A DNA stretch of 64,000 bases from Enterococcus devriesei (GTDB taxonomy: Bacteria > Bacillota > Bacilli > Lactobacillales > Enterococcaceae). Below the pieces are notes generated by a model. It made no database searches and was not told the DNA's origin. It worked only from the letters and a program-made list of their open reading frames with translations. Position numbers and translations under genes: made by a program. Shown here in pieces: positions 53,076 through 62,770 of the stretch (position 1 is the stretch's first letter; each line of letters opens with the position of its first letter). The stretch is from NCBI RefSeq assembly GCF_001885905.1, contig NZ_JXKM01000003.1, positions 172,187-236,186 of the forward strand, written 5' to 3'.

Positions 53076-54017
53076 ATGAAATCGATTGGCACGGGTTATG
53101 CCAGTGGAAAAATTATCTTAATGGGAGAACACTCGGTTGTTTATGGGGAGCCGGCGATCGCCTTTCCTTTTGCAGGAACAGGTATCCAAGCGACGATCAA
53201 GGTAAATAAACTTGAGTCGTGGATCGAATCCAGCTTCTTCCACGGACCGCTTTCAGCCGCGCCGAATACGATGCGCAATGTAACGGTCTTACTGTGGTAT
53301 TTAGTAAAACATTTTAAAATTCCAGAACCTTTCTATTTAAAGATTGAAAGCTCGATTCCAGCCGAACGGGGAATGGGTTCAAGCGCTGCCGTAGCAGTTG
53401 CGATTACCCGGGCTGTTTTCGATTGGATGGAAGAACCAGCAACCCAAGAAAACGTCTTACACTTTGTCAATCAAGCGGAAGCGGTGGCTCATGGCAACCC
53501 TAGCGGCATTGACGCGACGACGATTAGTGGAACTGAACCGATCCTTTATCAAAAAGGCATCGGCTTCCAACCTTTCCAATTAAACATGGATGCTTTTTTA
53601 GTTGTGGCTGACACTGGCGTAAAAGGACAGACGCGCAAAGCAGTGAAAGATATCGCTAAATTGATGGAACTGCGCCCTTATGAGACCAATCAGCAAATGC
53701 GGACACTTGGACAGTTAACCAATCAAGCTCAGCAAGCCGTTTTGCAAAATAAGCCTCGCGTCTTAGGCGACTGTATGAACCAAGCTCAAGGTCTCTTACG
53801 CTTATTAGGTGCCAGCAATCGCAACTTAGACCACCTAATCGAAACGGCGTTAGAACATCACGCATTAGGTGCGAAGCTGACCGGTGGCGGCCGCGGTGGT
53901 TGCATGATCGCTCTAGCAGAGAATGAAACAAGCGGACGTCAGCTGCAGAAAACATTATTAGACGCTGGCGCACGTGATACATGGATTGAAGGGTTAGGTG
54001 TCTACGCACATGTTTAG
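53076..54017 (+). CDS. mvk: Mevalonate kinase
   Basis: This GHMP kinase phosphorylates mevalonate to 5-phosphomevalonate for isoprenoid synthesis (cell wall lipid carrier, quinones). The 313-residue protein has the N-terminal substrate loop GKIILMGEHSVVYGEPAIAFPF, the ATP-binding loop PAERGMGSSAAVAVAI with the P-loop Gly/Ser cluster near 95-110, the catalytic Asp in GIDATTISG, and the C-terminal GHMP motif KLTGGGRGGCMIAL. It opens a four-gene operon. The next gene starts 8 bp before its stop. The leader contains an AGGGG site. Confidence 0.95.
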   Translation: MKSIGTGYASGKIILMGEHSVVYGEPAIAFPFAGTGIQATIKVNKLESWIESSFFHGPLSAAPNTMRNVTVLLWYLVKHFKIPEPFYLKIESSIPAERGMGSSAAVAVAITRAVFDWMEEPATQENVLHFVNQAEAVAHGNPSGIDATTISGTEPILYQKGIGFQPFQLNMDAFLVVADTGVKGQTRKAVKDIAKLMELRPYETNQQMRTLGQLTNQAQQAVLQNKPRVLGDCMNQAQGLLRLLGASNRNLDHLIETALEHHALGAKLTGGGRGGCMIALAENETSGRQLQKTLLDAGARDTWIEGLGVYAHV

Positions 54018-54999
54018 TGGCAAAGCTCGAGCTTATACGAACATCGCCTTGATTAAATATTGGGGCAAAGAAAATCAAGAACTAATCATTCCAATGAACA
54101 ATAGTTTATCGTTAACGTTGGATGCTTTTTATACTGAAACGACCGTCACTTTTTCCGAAGAGTTGAAGGAAGATCATTTCTACTTAGACAATCAACTGCA
54201 AGATCCGAAAGCGACCTTAAAAGTGAGTCGCTTTCTTGATTTAGTCCGCCAAAAAGCCGACTGCAGCCTTTATGCGACGGTAAAAAGCCAAAACTTCGTC
54301 CCTACAGCTGCAGGTTTAGCTTCTTCTGCTAGTGGTTTGGCCGCTTTGGCTGGCGCTACTAGTGCAGCATTAAATCTAGACTTATCACCGGAAGAATTAT
54401 CGCGGCTTGCACGTCGGGGCTCCGGCTCTGCCTGCCGCAGCATTTACGGCGGCTTTGCAGAATGGCAAAAAGGGACTAGTGACGAGACGTCCTATGCAGT
54501 CGAAATACCAAGCAACGACTTCGAAAATGAGTTAAGTATGCTCTTTGTTGTGGTCAATGATGCCCAAAAAGATATTTCTAGTCGCGATGGCATGCAACGA
54601 ACGGTCGAAACGTCGGCTTTTTATGATGGTTGGCTACAAACTGTTCCGCAAGATTTACAAAAAGCCAAACAAGCCATCGCTGAAAAAAACTTCATTGCCT
54701 TAGGAGAAGTTACCGAAGCCAGCGCCTTAAAAATGCACGGTACAACCTTAGCCGCGAATCCGCCCTTCACCTATTGGTCGGCAGAAAGCATGCAAGCCAT
54801 GAATCTCGTCCGCCAAATCAGAACTGCCGGTATTCCTTGCTACTTCACAATGGATGCTGGACCAAATGTCAAAATCTTAGTCGAACGTAAAAATGAAGCA
54901 AAGGTTCAGGCTGCCTTAGCCGAGCATTTTGATTCCCAACAATTAATCCTTGCTCACGCAGGACCCAAAATCGAAATTTTATCAAAGGAGGACGCGTAA
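54010..54999 (+). CDS. mvaD: Diphosphomevalonate decarboxylase
   Basis: It converts mevalonate-5-diphosphate to isopentenyl diphosphate with loss of CO2, using ATP. The 329-residue GHMP-family protein has KARAYTNIALIKYWGKENQELIIPMNNSLSLTL at the N-terminus, the ATP loop TAAGLASSASGLAALA near 102-117, the RRGSGSACRSIYGGFAEW block, and the catalytic Asp in MDAGPNVKIL near 280. I chose the ATG at 54010, since homologues begin with M-x-SGKAR; a GTG at 53998 is an alternative. The start overlaps the end of mvk by 8 bp, indicating translational coupling. Confidence 0.95.
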   Translation: MFSGKARAYTNIALIKYWGKENQELIIPMNNSLSLTLDAFYTETTVTFSEELKEDHFYLDNQLQDPKATLKVSRFLDLVRQKADCSLYATVKSQNFVPTAAGLASSASGLAALAGATSAALNLDLSPEELSRLARRGSGSACRSIYGGFAEWQKGTSDETSYAVEIPSNDFENELSMLFVVVNDAQKDISSRDGMQRTVETSAFYDGWLQTVPQDLQKAKQAIAEKNFIALGEVTEASALKMHGTTLAANPPFTYWSAESMQAMNLVRQIRTAGIPCYFTMDAGPNVKILVERKNEAKVQAALAEHFDSQQLILAHAGPKIEILSKEDA

Positions 55000-56088
55000 A
55001 TGATTGAAGTATCTGCCCCTGGAAAACTTTATATCGCCGGTGAATACGCCGTTGTAGAACCGGGACATCCCGCGATCATCGTAGCCATCGACCAATTCAT
55101 TTCCGTCTCCATCGGACCGGCCAAAAAAAGCGGAAGTATCCAATCCGCCCAATATAGCGATCTACCCATACGTTGGACTCGCCGGAATAACGAATTAGTC
55201 CTAGACATTCGTGACAATCCTTTCCATTATATTTTAGCGGCGATTCACTTCACCGAGAAATACGCCCAGGAAAAAGGCAAAAAATTGGCCTTCTTCGACT
55301 TAAAAGTAACAAGTGAACTGGATAATTCTAATGGCCGGAAATACGGTCTAGGCTCCAGTGGTGCTGTCACTGTGGCCACGGTCAAAGCGTTGAATGCTTT
55401 TTATCAACTGAATCTTTCGCAGTTAGAATTATTTAAATTAGCGACCCTCGCTCATTTAAATGTCCAAGGCAACGGCTCCTGTGGAGATATTGCCGCCAGC
55501 TGCTACGGTGGTTGGTTAGCCTTTTCTACCTTCGACCATGACTGGGTCTTAGAAAAAATGACGACCGAAAAATTGACCACTTTAATCGAAAATGACTGGC
55601 CTAATTTACAAATTGAACCATTGCAAGTCCCCGAAGACTTGCGCCTATTAATCGGTTGGACTGGCAGTCCAGCATCGACTTCTGATCTAGTCGACCAAGT
55701 CCATCAATCACGGGATGAAAAACGCACCTCTTACGAACACTTTCTACAAGACAGCAAAGCTTGCGTAGACGAAATGATCCAAGGGTTCAAGCGAAATGAT
55801 GTATCCTTGATCCAGCAAATGATTCGTGAAAATCGCGAATTACTGAACCAATTGACGACGATCAGCAACGTCTTGATTGAAACCGAGGAATTAAAACGGT
55901 TGAATGATCTTGCTGAACAATACGGTGGCGCCGCAAAATCTTCCGGTGCTGGCGGTGGTGATTGCGGCATTGTGATCGTTGACAAACGTGCAGGAATCCT
56001 GCCTTTAATGAGTTCTTGGGAAAAGGCTGGCATCACGCCACTGCCTCTTCACGTCTATCATTTTACGGAGGATCGCCATGAATCGTAA
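55000..56088 (+). CDS. mvaK2: Phosphomevalonate kinase
   Basis: It converts phosphomevalonate to diphosphomevalonate. The 362-residue GHMP kinase begins APGKLYIAGEYAVVEPGHPAIIVAID; the ATP loop is KYGLGSSGAVTVATVKAL near 112-129, and the C-terminal motif is AAKSSGAGGGDCGIVIVD. The segment NVQGNGSCGDIAASCYGGWLAF carries the conserved Asp. It starts directly after mvaD (0-bp gap), with AAGGAGG in the end of that gene, and overlaps fni by 11 bp. In the pathway this enzyme works between mvk and mvaD although the gene lies third. Confidence 0.95.
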   Translation: MIEVSAPGKLYIAGEYAVVEPGHPAIIVAIDQFISVSIGPAKKSGSIQSAQYSDLPIRWTRRNNELVLDIRDNPFHYILAAIHFTEKYAQEKGKKLAFFDLKVTSELDNSNGRKYGLGSSGAVTVATVKALNAFYQLNLSQLELFKLATLAHLNVQGNGSCGDIAASCYGGWLAFSTFDHDWVLEKMTTEKLTTLIENDWPNLQIEPLQVPEDLRLLIGWTGSPASTSDLVDQVHQSRDEKRTSYEHFLQDSKACVDEMIQGFKRNDVSLIQQMIRENRELLNQLTTISNVLIETEELKRLNDLAEQYGGAAKSSGAGGGDCGIVIVDKRAGILPLMSSWEKAGITPLPLHVYHFTEDRHES

Positions 56089-57121
56089 AGACGAACATGT
56101 TTCATTGGCTCGAGCTTTCCATCAAAAACCAAAGGAAAATGATTTCGATGCGATTCGGTTATTGCATTCTTCCATCGTAACGATACGTCCTGAAGAGGTC
56201 GATTTAAGCACCAAAGTTCTCGGCCTTAAATTAAGCGTCCCTTTTTATATCAACGCTATGACCGGCGGCAGTGAAAAAACTAAAAAAATCAATCACGACT
56301 TGGCCATCATCGCTCGCGAGACGGATCTAATGATGGCAACTGGTTCTGTCAGCGCGGCGTTGAAAGATCCAAGTGTGGCAGATTCCTACACGGTCGTTCG
56401 AAAAGCCAATCCTCACGGCCTGATTCTGGGCAATATGGGGGCTGGTCGAACTAGTGAAGATGCCAAAAAAATCGTAGAGCTGCTGCAAGCAGATGGTTTA
56501 CAAATCCATTTAAATGTTCCGCAAGAATTAGTCATGCCTGAAGGCGATCGTGATTTTCATGAATGGCCACAAAATATCCAACAAACCATTCAAGCACTGA
56601 ATGTTCCTGTCATCGTCAAGGAAGTCGGTTTTGGCATGACACGAGAAACGCTTCAACAATTACACTCATTAGGAGCGCAGGCAATCGATGTTTCCGGTCG
56701 CGGCGGTACTAGCTTCTCACAAATTGAGAACGCTCGCCGGAAAAAGCGGGAACTAACTTATTTGGATGATTGGGGCCAATCGACGGTCGTATCCCTTTTA
56801 GAAGCTCAGTCAGTTAATGATCTGACCCTTCTGGCTTCTGGTGGCATTCGAGGTGCCTATGATATTTTTAAAGCTTTATGTTTAGGTGCTAAAGCTGTTG
56901 GTATTTCGGCGACGATCCTTGATCAGCTAATGAGTGATGGCATCGAATCCACTATTGCTATGATCGAAGACTGGAAAATTCAGCTGCAGCGTTTATATCT
57001 AATGACTAACAAAGCAACCACGGCAGAATTAAGCCAGAACCCGATTATTTTAAGCGGTGCACCTAAAGAATGGTGCCAAGCCCGCGGAATTGATTACAAA
57101 CAATTAGCGACACGCAAATAA
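56078..57121 (+). CDS. fni: Type 2 isopentenyl-diphosphate isomerase
   Basis: This FMN- and NADPH-dependent enzyme isomerises IPP to dimethylallyl diphosphate, unrelated to the type 1 enzyme. The 347-residue TIM-barrel protein begins NRKDEHVSLARAFHQ, and shows FYINAMTGGSEKTKKIN, the FMN-contact NMGAGR, the loop IHLNVPQELVMPEGDRDFHEW, DVSGRGGTSFSQIENAR, and the phosphate loop ASGGIRGAYDIFKALCLGAKAVG. It overlaps mvaK2 by 11 bp and ends the operon at a strong palindromic terminator. The upstream genes mvaS and mvaE are not in the window, as usual for enterococci. Confidence 0.95.
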   Translation: MNRKDEHVSLARAFHQKPKENDFDAIRLLHSSIVTIRPEEVDLSTKVLGLKLSVPFYINAMTGGSEKTKKINHDLAIIARETDLMMATGSVSAALKDPSVADSYTVVRKANPHGLILGNMGAGRTSEDAKKIVELLQADGLQIHLNVPQELVMPEGDRDFHEWPQNIQQTIQALNVPVIVKEVGFGMTRETLQQLHSLGAQAIDVSGRGGTSFSQIENARRKKRELTYLDDWGQSTVVSLLEAQSVNDLTLLASGGIRGAYDIFKALCLGAKAVGISATILDQLMSDGIESTIAMIEDWKIQLQRLYLMTNKATTAELSQNPIILSGAPKEWCQARGIDYKQLATRK

Positions 57122-57155
57122 GAGGTGGAGATCAATTGATCTCCACCTCTTATTT
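57121..57155. terminator. Terminator of the mevalonate operon
   Basis: AGAGGTGGAGATCAA and TTGATCTCCACCTCT form a 15-bp perfect palindrome directly at the fni stop, followed by a T-rich tract. Confidence 0.92.
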
Positions 57156-57254
57156 TGCCTCATACAAAGAAAGTATAAATTTTTCACATGAATCAATCGC
57201 TTTACAGAAGATATATCCATGTCCGGCTACACGAAAGCCTTTATTAATCAGCCT

Positions 57255-57725
57255 CTAGCGTCTCAATAACCGCTGCAGCCAATTTTTCTTTTCACCAATA
57301 CGAATCGTTCCGCTTATTTTTTTTGCTTCGAGCAAGGATTGAAACAAGATATTATCTTGCAGCAACAACTGGTTAATCACCAACAGCCGTTTAATGATGC
57401 GTAGCTTCTTTTCATTTGCCGCCTGTTTCTCTTCAGTTTCCGCGACAGCAAGGCGGGTATAATCCCTTTGAATGATTTTCATCAGTTCATATTGCTGTGT
57501 CAGCAAATAATTAATTTGTTTGATCTCTTGAGGAGTCACAGAAATTTGTGCATTCGAAGGAGCCAAGCCATTCAATGCAGCAACATAGTCTTGCATATCT
57601 AACATAAAAATATGATTTGCCTTACTGGCCATCAATTTTTTTTCATTTACTAGATAGTCAATCAAGGCGCCTAATCGCGCATTGGATTCACTTAATTCTT
57701 GTATCTCACGCTTCAATTTTTCCAT
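57255..57725 (-). CDS. Conserved coiled-coil protein of unknown function
   Basis: I do not recognise this 156-residue protein. It begins with a likely coiled coil (MEKLKREIQELSESNARLGA, residues 1-30), continues with a helical region containing YLLTQQYELMKIIQRDYTRLAVAE, then a Lys/Glu-rich helix (about 95-125), and ends with a basic tail KKNWLQRLLRR. There is no signal peptide or TM segment. It is acid/base-balanced and all alpha, as for an adaptor or cytoskeletal-type protein. It stands alone between the convergent mevalonate operon and upstream adhE. A GGGGGAAGG site lies before the start, so it is probably translated. Confidence 0.65.
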   Translation of the reverse strand: MEKLKREIQELSESNARLGALIDYLVNEKKLMASKANHIFMLDMQDYVAALNGLAPSNAQISVTPQEIKQINYLLTQQYELMKIIQRDYTRLAVAETEEKQAANEKKLRIIKRLLVINQLLLQDNILFQSLLEAKKISGTIRIGEKKNWLQRLLRR

Positions 57726-57852
57726 GATCTTGAATCCTTCCCCCCATCTTAATTCTAGTCTATCGTTTTTTGAGGGTCAGAACAATCAAAGAGATTCATT
57801 TAATCTAAATAAAATGAATTTTTTAAATAAAATACTGCATTTGAGTTAAATT

Positions 57853-57886
57853 CAAAAAAAGAACCCTCACGAGGAGAGTTCTTTCA
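57853..57886 (-). terminator. Terminator of adhE (first copy)
   Basis: On the minus strand GAACTCTC and GTGAGGGTTC pair with one G-T step, followed by seven T residues, just after the stop. Confidence 0.85.
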
Positions 57887-57893
57887 CGAAAAT

Positions 57894-60494
57894 TTATGCT
57901 TTGTAATCGTAAGCTGTCACAATAATTTCTTTCAGCTCGCTGATCAATGGTTCTTTTGGATTTGCTGTTGTACATTGGTCTTCGTAAGCCAGTTCAGCCA
58001 TACGATCAACCGTCGTATTCAAGGTTTCTTGAGTCACGCCTTGTGCTTTCAAGTTCATGTCGATTCCAACAGTCACACCTAAGTTGTACACTGCTTCAAT
58101 CAATGCCTCTACTAATTCTGCATTGGTATTGCCTTTAAGTCCTAAGAACTTAGCGATATCAGCATAATCAGCATCTGCACGGAAGTAGTCATATTTAGGG
58201 AACATCGCGTGTTTTTGTGGATCTTTCGCATTGTAACGGATGATATGCGGTAATAGAATCGCATTGGTACGTCCGTGAGGAATGCCGTATTCTCCACCGA
58301 TCTTATGAGCGATTGAGTGACAAATTCCTAAGAAAGCATTGGCGAAGGCCATCCCTGCCATTGCAGAAGCATTATGCATTTTTTCACGGGCTTCTGGATC
58401 TGCTGTTTTAACAGATGTTTCAAGATTGTCAAAGACCATCTTGATTGCTTGTAAGCTCAAGCCGCGAGTATAATCAGAAGCCATAACAGACACGTATGAT
58501 TCAATCGCGTGAGTCAATACGTCCATCCCAGTATCAGCAGTTACAGAAGCTGGTACGGTCATAACGAATTGTGGGTCAACGATTGCTACGTCTGGTGTCA
58601 ACGCGTAGTCTGCTAATGGGTATTTCACGTGTGTTTCGCTATCAGTGATAACGGCAAATGGTGTTACTTCAGAACCTGTACCAGAAGTTGTTGGGATACA
58701 TACGAACTGAGTTTTTTCAGGTTTGCCGATATTATACGTCCGTTTACGAATATCTAAGAATTTTTGTTTTGCGCCGAAGAATGAAGTGTCTGGGTGTTCA
58801 AAGAACATCCACATGCCTTTCGCCGCATCCATCGCAGAACCACCACCTAAAGCGATAACTGTATCTGGTTGGAAATCATTGAATATTTCTAAACCTTTAT
58901 AAACTGTGTTGGTTGAAGGATTTGGCTCAACATCAGAGAAAACTTCGATTTTCACATCATTTGTCCGACGTCCAAGAACTTCGCGAACGATATCCGCATA
59001 GCCAAATTGAACCATGCCAGGGTCACAAACTAACATGACACGTTCAACATTTTCCATTTGGGTCAAATACAATAGAGAGTTCTTTTCGAAGTAGATTTTT
59101 GATGGTAGCTTAAACCATTGCATATTATTTCTCCGTTTCGCTATAGTTTTAACATTGATTAAGTTAATAGCAGATACGTTTTTAGATACAGAGTTCTTCC
59201 CGTATGAACCACAACCAAGCGTCAATGATGGGATCATTTCATTGTAAATGTCACCGATACCGCCTTCTGCAGATGGTGAATTAACTAAAATACGGCAAGC
59301 TTTCATACGCAACCCAAATTTCACTTGTAAATCTTCATCTTCTGTATGAATAACTGCTGTATGGCCTAATCCGCCTAACTCAAGCATACCTTGGCAAAGA
59401 TCGAAACCGTGTTGGTGATCATTTGCTTTGATCATCGCTAAAACTGGAGAAAGTTTTTCACGAGATAATGGATAATCTGCACCGACACCATCTAATTCAG
59501 CGATTAGAATTTTTGTGCCAGCGGGAACTTTGATTCCTGCACGTTGCGCAATATCTTCAGCTGAATGACCAACGATTGCAGGATTTACTGCATATTTACC
59601 TTCGTTCATGACAGCGTCTTCTAATTTTTTCAATTCATTTTTCTTCACAACATAAACTTGATGTGCTTGGAATTCTGCTTTTACATCTTCGTAGACTTCT
59701 TTGTCTACAATAACAGCTTGTTCAGAAGCACAGATCATACCGTTATCAAACGATTTTGAAACGATTAAGTCGTTGACCGCACGTTTGATTTTCGCTGTTT
59801 TTTCAATGTATGAAGGAACGTTACCCGCACCAACACCTAAAGCTGGTTTACCAGTAGAGTAAGCTGATTTAACCATGCCTGGTCCGCCTGTCGCAAGAAC
59901 GATGGCTACACCTGGGTGATTCATTAACATTGATGTTGCGTCGATCGATGGTTTTTCGATCCATTGGATACAATTTTCAGGAGCGCCTGCCGCGATTGCC
60001 GCGTCACGAACGATACGCGCAGCTTCAGCAGAACATTTTTGAGCGCTTGGATGGAAAGCAAATACAATTGGGTTTCCTGTTTTTAAGGCGATCATTGATT
60101 TGAAGATTGTTGTAGATGTTGGGTTTGTTGTAGGTGTTACGCCACAAACAACGCCGACAGGTCCAGCAACTTCGATTAAGCCTTTTTGTTTGTCTTCGCC
60201 AATCACGCCAACAGTTTTATCATTCTTAATGCTGTTCCAGATGTATTCTGAAGCGTACATATTTTTGATTGCTTTATCTTCGACGATCCCGCGGCCGGTT
60301 TCTTCAACGGCCATTTTCGCTAACATCATGTGTTTGTCTAATGCTGCCATTGCCATTTCGTGAACGATATGGTCAACTTTTTCTTGATCGAAGTCTTCCA
60401 TTTCTTTCAACGCAACATTTGCTTTTGCTGCTAATTCATCAATCACTTGTTCAACGCTGACTGCGTCTTTTTCCTTTTCAATCGCTTTAGCCAT
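57894..60494 (-). CDS. adhE: Bifunctional acetaldehyde/alcohol dehydrogenase AdhE, copy 1
   Basis: AdhE reduces acetyl-CoA to ethanol via acetaldehyde, reoxidising two NADH during fermentation, and forms long spirosome filaments. The 866-residue protein has an N-terminal aldehyde dehydrogenase domain (about 1-440, catalytic Cys in NGMICASEQAVIV) and a C-terminal iron-dependent alcohol dehydrogenase domain (about 455-866). The latter has VIALGGGSAMDAAKGMW, HAIESYVSVM, FLGICHSIAHKIGG and GIPHGRTNAILLPH as nucleotide and iron motifs. I chose the ATG at 60494, after AGGAGG; 38 upstream residues in the frame are unlike AdhE. The promoter is flanked by two Rex-like sites. Confidence 0.95.
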   Translation of the reverse strand: MAKAIEKEKDAVSVEQVIDELAAKANVALKEMEDFDQEKVDHIVHEMAMAALDKHMMLAKMAVEETGRGIVEDKAIKNMYASEYIWNSIKNDKTVGVIGEDKQKGLIEVAGPVGVVCGVTPTTNPTSTTIFKSMIALKTGNPIVFAFHPSAQKCSAEAARIVRDAAIAAGAPENCIQWIEKPSIDATSMLMNHPGVAIVLATGGPGMVKSAYSTGKPALGVGAGNVPSYIEKTAKIKRAVNDLIVSKSFDNGMICASEQAVIVDKEVYEDVKAEFQAHQVYVVKKNELKKLEDAVMNEGKYAVNPAIVGHSAEDIAQRAGIKVPAGTKILIAELDGVGADYPLSREKLSPVLAMIKANDHQHGFDLCQGMLELGGLGHTAVIHTEDEDLQVKFGLRMKACRILVNSPSAEGGIGDIYNEMIPSLTLGCGSYGKNSVSKNVSAINLINVKTIAKRRNNMQWFKLPSKIYFEKNSLLYLTQMENVERVMLVCDPGMVQFGYADIVREVLGRRTNDVKIEVFSDVEPNPSTNTVYKGLEIFNDFQPDTVIALGGGSAMDAAKGMWMFFEHPDTSFFGAKQKFLDIRKRTYNIGKPEKTQFVCIPTTSGTGSEVTPFAVITDSETHVKYPLADYALTPDVAIVDPQFVMTVPASVTADTGMDVLTHAIESYVSVMASDYTRGLSLQAIKMVFDNLETSVKTADPEAREKMHNASAMAGMAFANAFLGICHSIAHKIGGEYGIPHGRTNAILLPHIIRYNAKDPQKHAMFPKYDYFRADADYADIAKFLGLKGNTNAELVEALIEAVYNLGVTVGIDMNLKAQGVTQETLNTTVDRMAELAYEDQCTTANPKEPLISELKEIIVTAYDYKA

Positions 60495-60514
60495 GTGTAT
60501 CCTCCTAAAAATTT

Positions 60515-60532
60515 TTGTGTTCTTTTTCACAT
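60515..60532. promoter_or_regulatory. Rex-like site, proximal (adhE)
   Basis: TTGTGTTCTTTTTCACAT matches the Rex consensus TTGTGAANNNNTTCACAA with three differences. It lies just downstream of the -10 of the first adhE promoter, so a bound redox repressor would block initiation. Confidence 0.5.
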
Positions 60533-60536
60533 AGAC

Positions 60537-60565
60537 ATCATACAACACCCTCGGGAGTTTGTAAA
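60537..60565 (-). promoter_or_regulatory. adhE promoter, copy 1
   Basis: On the minus strand TTTACA (60560-60565), 17 bp, TATGAT (60537-60542). The second adhE, at 62771, has exactly the same -35 and -10 words. Confidence 0.75.
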
Positions 60566-60571
60566 TAGTTT

Positions 60572-60589
60572 TTGTGATTTTTTTCACAC
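60572..60589. promoter_or_regulatory. Rex-like site, distal (adhE)
   Basis: TTGTGATTTTTTTCACAC matches TTGTGAANNNNTTCACAA with two differences. It lies immediately upstream of the -35. Rex represses adhE when NADH is low, in several Firmicutes. Confidence 0.6.
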
Positions 60590-60723
60590 CAGTTTTTTTT
60601 ATTATCAAATGCGATGAACACAGCCCGTCTATAACATATGCTTTTTTTAGAGATTATAGTATTGAGTTTCTAATAAAAGAACTTTTTTCACAATTATCTT
60701 CAGGGTTAACAAAACAATCCACA

Positions 60724-60756
60724 AAAAAAGAGTGGAACAATAAATGCTCCACTCTC
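60724..60756 (-). terminator. Terminator of tgt-yajC
   Basis: On the minus strand AGAGTGGAGCA and TGTTCCACTCT pair with one mismatch, followed by seven T residues. Confidence 0.88.
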
Positions 60757-60772
60757 CAAACGGATACTTCGT

Positions 60773-61132
60773 TTATTCTTTATCTTCAGGTTTTTCTTCA
60801 ACAACTGTTTCTTGCGGCTCAGTTACTTCAGGTTCTACCACTTCTGGTCCAACTGGCGTTGTCGCCGGACGAACATTGGCTGTTACGGTTCTGATTGATG
60901 CACGATCAAAGACTAGATAAATGCCTTCACAGTCTAAAGTAACAGTCTTATCATTCGTATTAATTTCATGGATCACACCGTGTAATCCACCGATCGTTAC
61001 GACATCGTCGCCAACTTTCATCGCATCCAAGACGTTTTGGCGTTCTTGTTGTTGTTTCTTTTGAGAACGGTTCATCATGAAGAACATTCCCAGCATTACT
61101 ACGATCAAGATGATCATTGAAAAGCTTCCCAT
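60773..61132 (-). CDS. yajC: Sec translocon accessory protein YajC
   Basis: This 119-residue single-pass membrane protein is associated with SecDF and the SecYEG translocon. The N-terminal TM helix is SMIILIVVMLGMFFMMN, followed directly by the family signature RSQKKQQQERQNVLDAMKVGDDVVTIGGLHGVI. The tail is an acidic, Pro/Glu/Val-rich stretch (VVEPEVTEPQETVVEEKPED) that varies among species. It lies 85 bp after tgt and is followed by a strong terminator. The tgt-yajC order is conserved in many bacteria. secDF is not in the window. Confidence 0.95.
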   Translation of the reverse strand: MGSFSMIILIVVMLGMFFMMNRSQKKQQQERQNVLDAMKVGDDVVTIGGLHGVIHEINTNDKTVTLDCEGIYLVFDRASIRTVTANVRPATTPVGPEVVEPEVTEPQETVVEEKPEDKE

Positions 61133-61217
61133 TTTATATTTCCCCTCGCATTCTTAGTAAATCCACTTCTAACTGTAACAAAATTTCTAAAGTTTCACTA
61201 GCTTTTTTATTCAGACT

Positions 61218-62363
<1,146 letters not shown>

Positions 62364-62420
62364 TCAATTTCCTACTTTCTTCTATATGTATTGTGTATGT
62401 ATTAGTCTGCAACTTGTACC

Positions 62421-62449
62421 ATAATAATGGTTTTATAGTCGTTTTGCAA
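62421..62449 (-). promoter_or_regulatory. tgt promoter
   Basis: On the minus strand TTGCAA (62444-62449), 17 bp, TATTAT (62421-62426), about 60 bp before tgt. The rest of the divergent gap 62450-62700 holds only AT-rich DNA. Confidence 0.65.
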
Positions 62450-62702
62450 CTTTCCTTCCAGACTTTAACGCTTCTTATAGAAATCATGTTCATAACCACA
62501 CAAAATAAATTTTTTTTATTTAATTTTCCACATTTTCCTATTTAATAAGAACAAATTTTTCTTTTTCCCAGAGTGCTTGAACGAACAAAATAAGCAATCC
62601 CATGCTTTTGCTCGAAAATACATAACTAATAAAAAAACTTTAGATGAATTATCACTTAAAACACGTTAAAAAGAGCTTAATGTGAAGAAAATACTTATCT
62701 AA

Positions 62703-62739
62703 AGAAAGCGTTTACAGTAGCAATATTAACATTTATGAT
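62703..62739 (+). promoter_or_regulatory. Second adhE promoter with overlapping cre site
   Basis: TTTACA (62711-62716), 17 bp, TATGAT (62734-62739). AGAAAGCGTTTACA (62703-62716) matches the cre consensus at 13 of 14 positions and overlaps the -35. No Rex-like site was found within 100 bp, unlike the first adhE. Confidence 0.7.
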
Positions 62740-62770
62740 GAAGTAGTAAAAAAATATTAGGAGGGAAACA

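Noticed and set aside
59098-59150. Possible frame break or gene fusion joint in adhE
   Set aside because: The region joining the aldehyde and alcohol dehydrogenase domains reads through without a stop; it is the normal linker of a fused AdhE.
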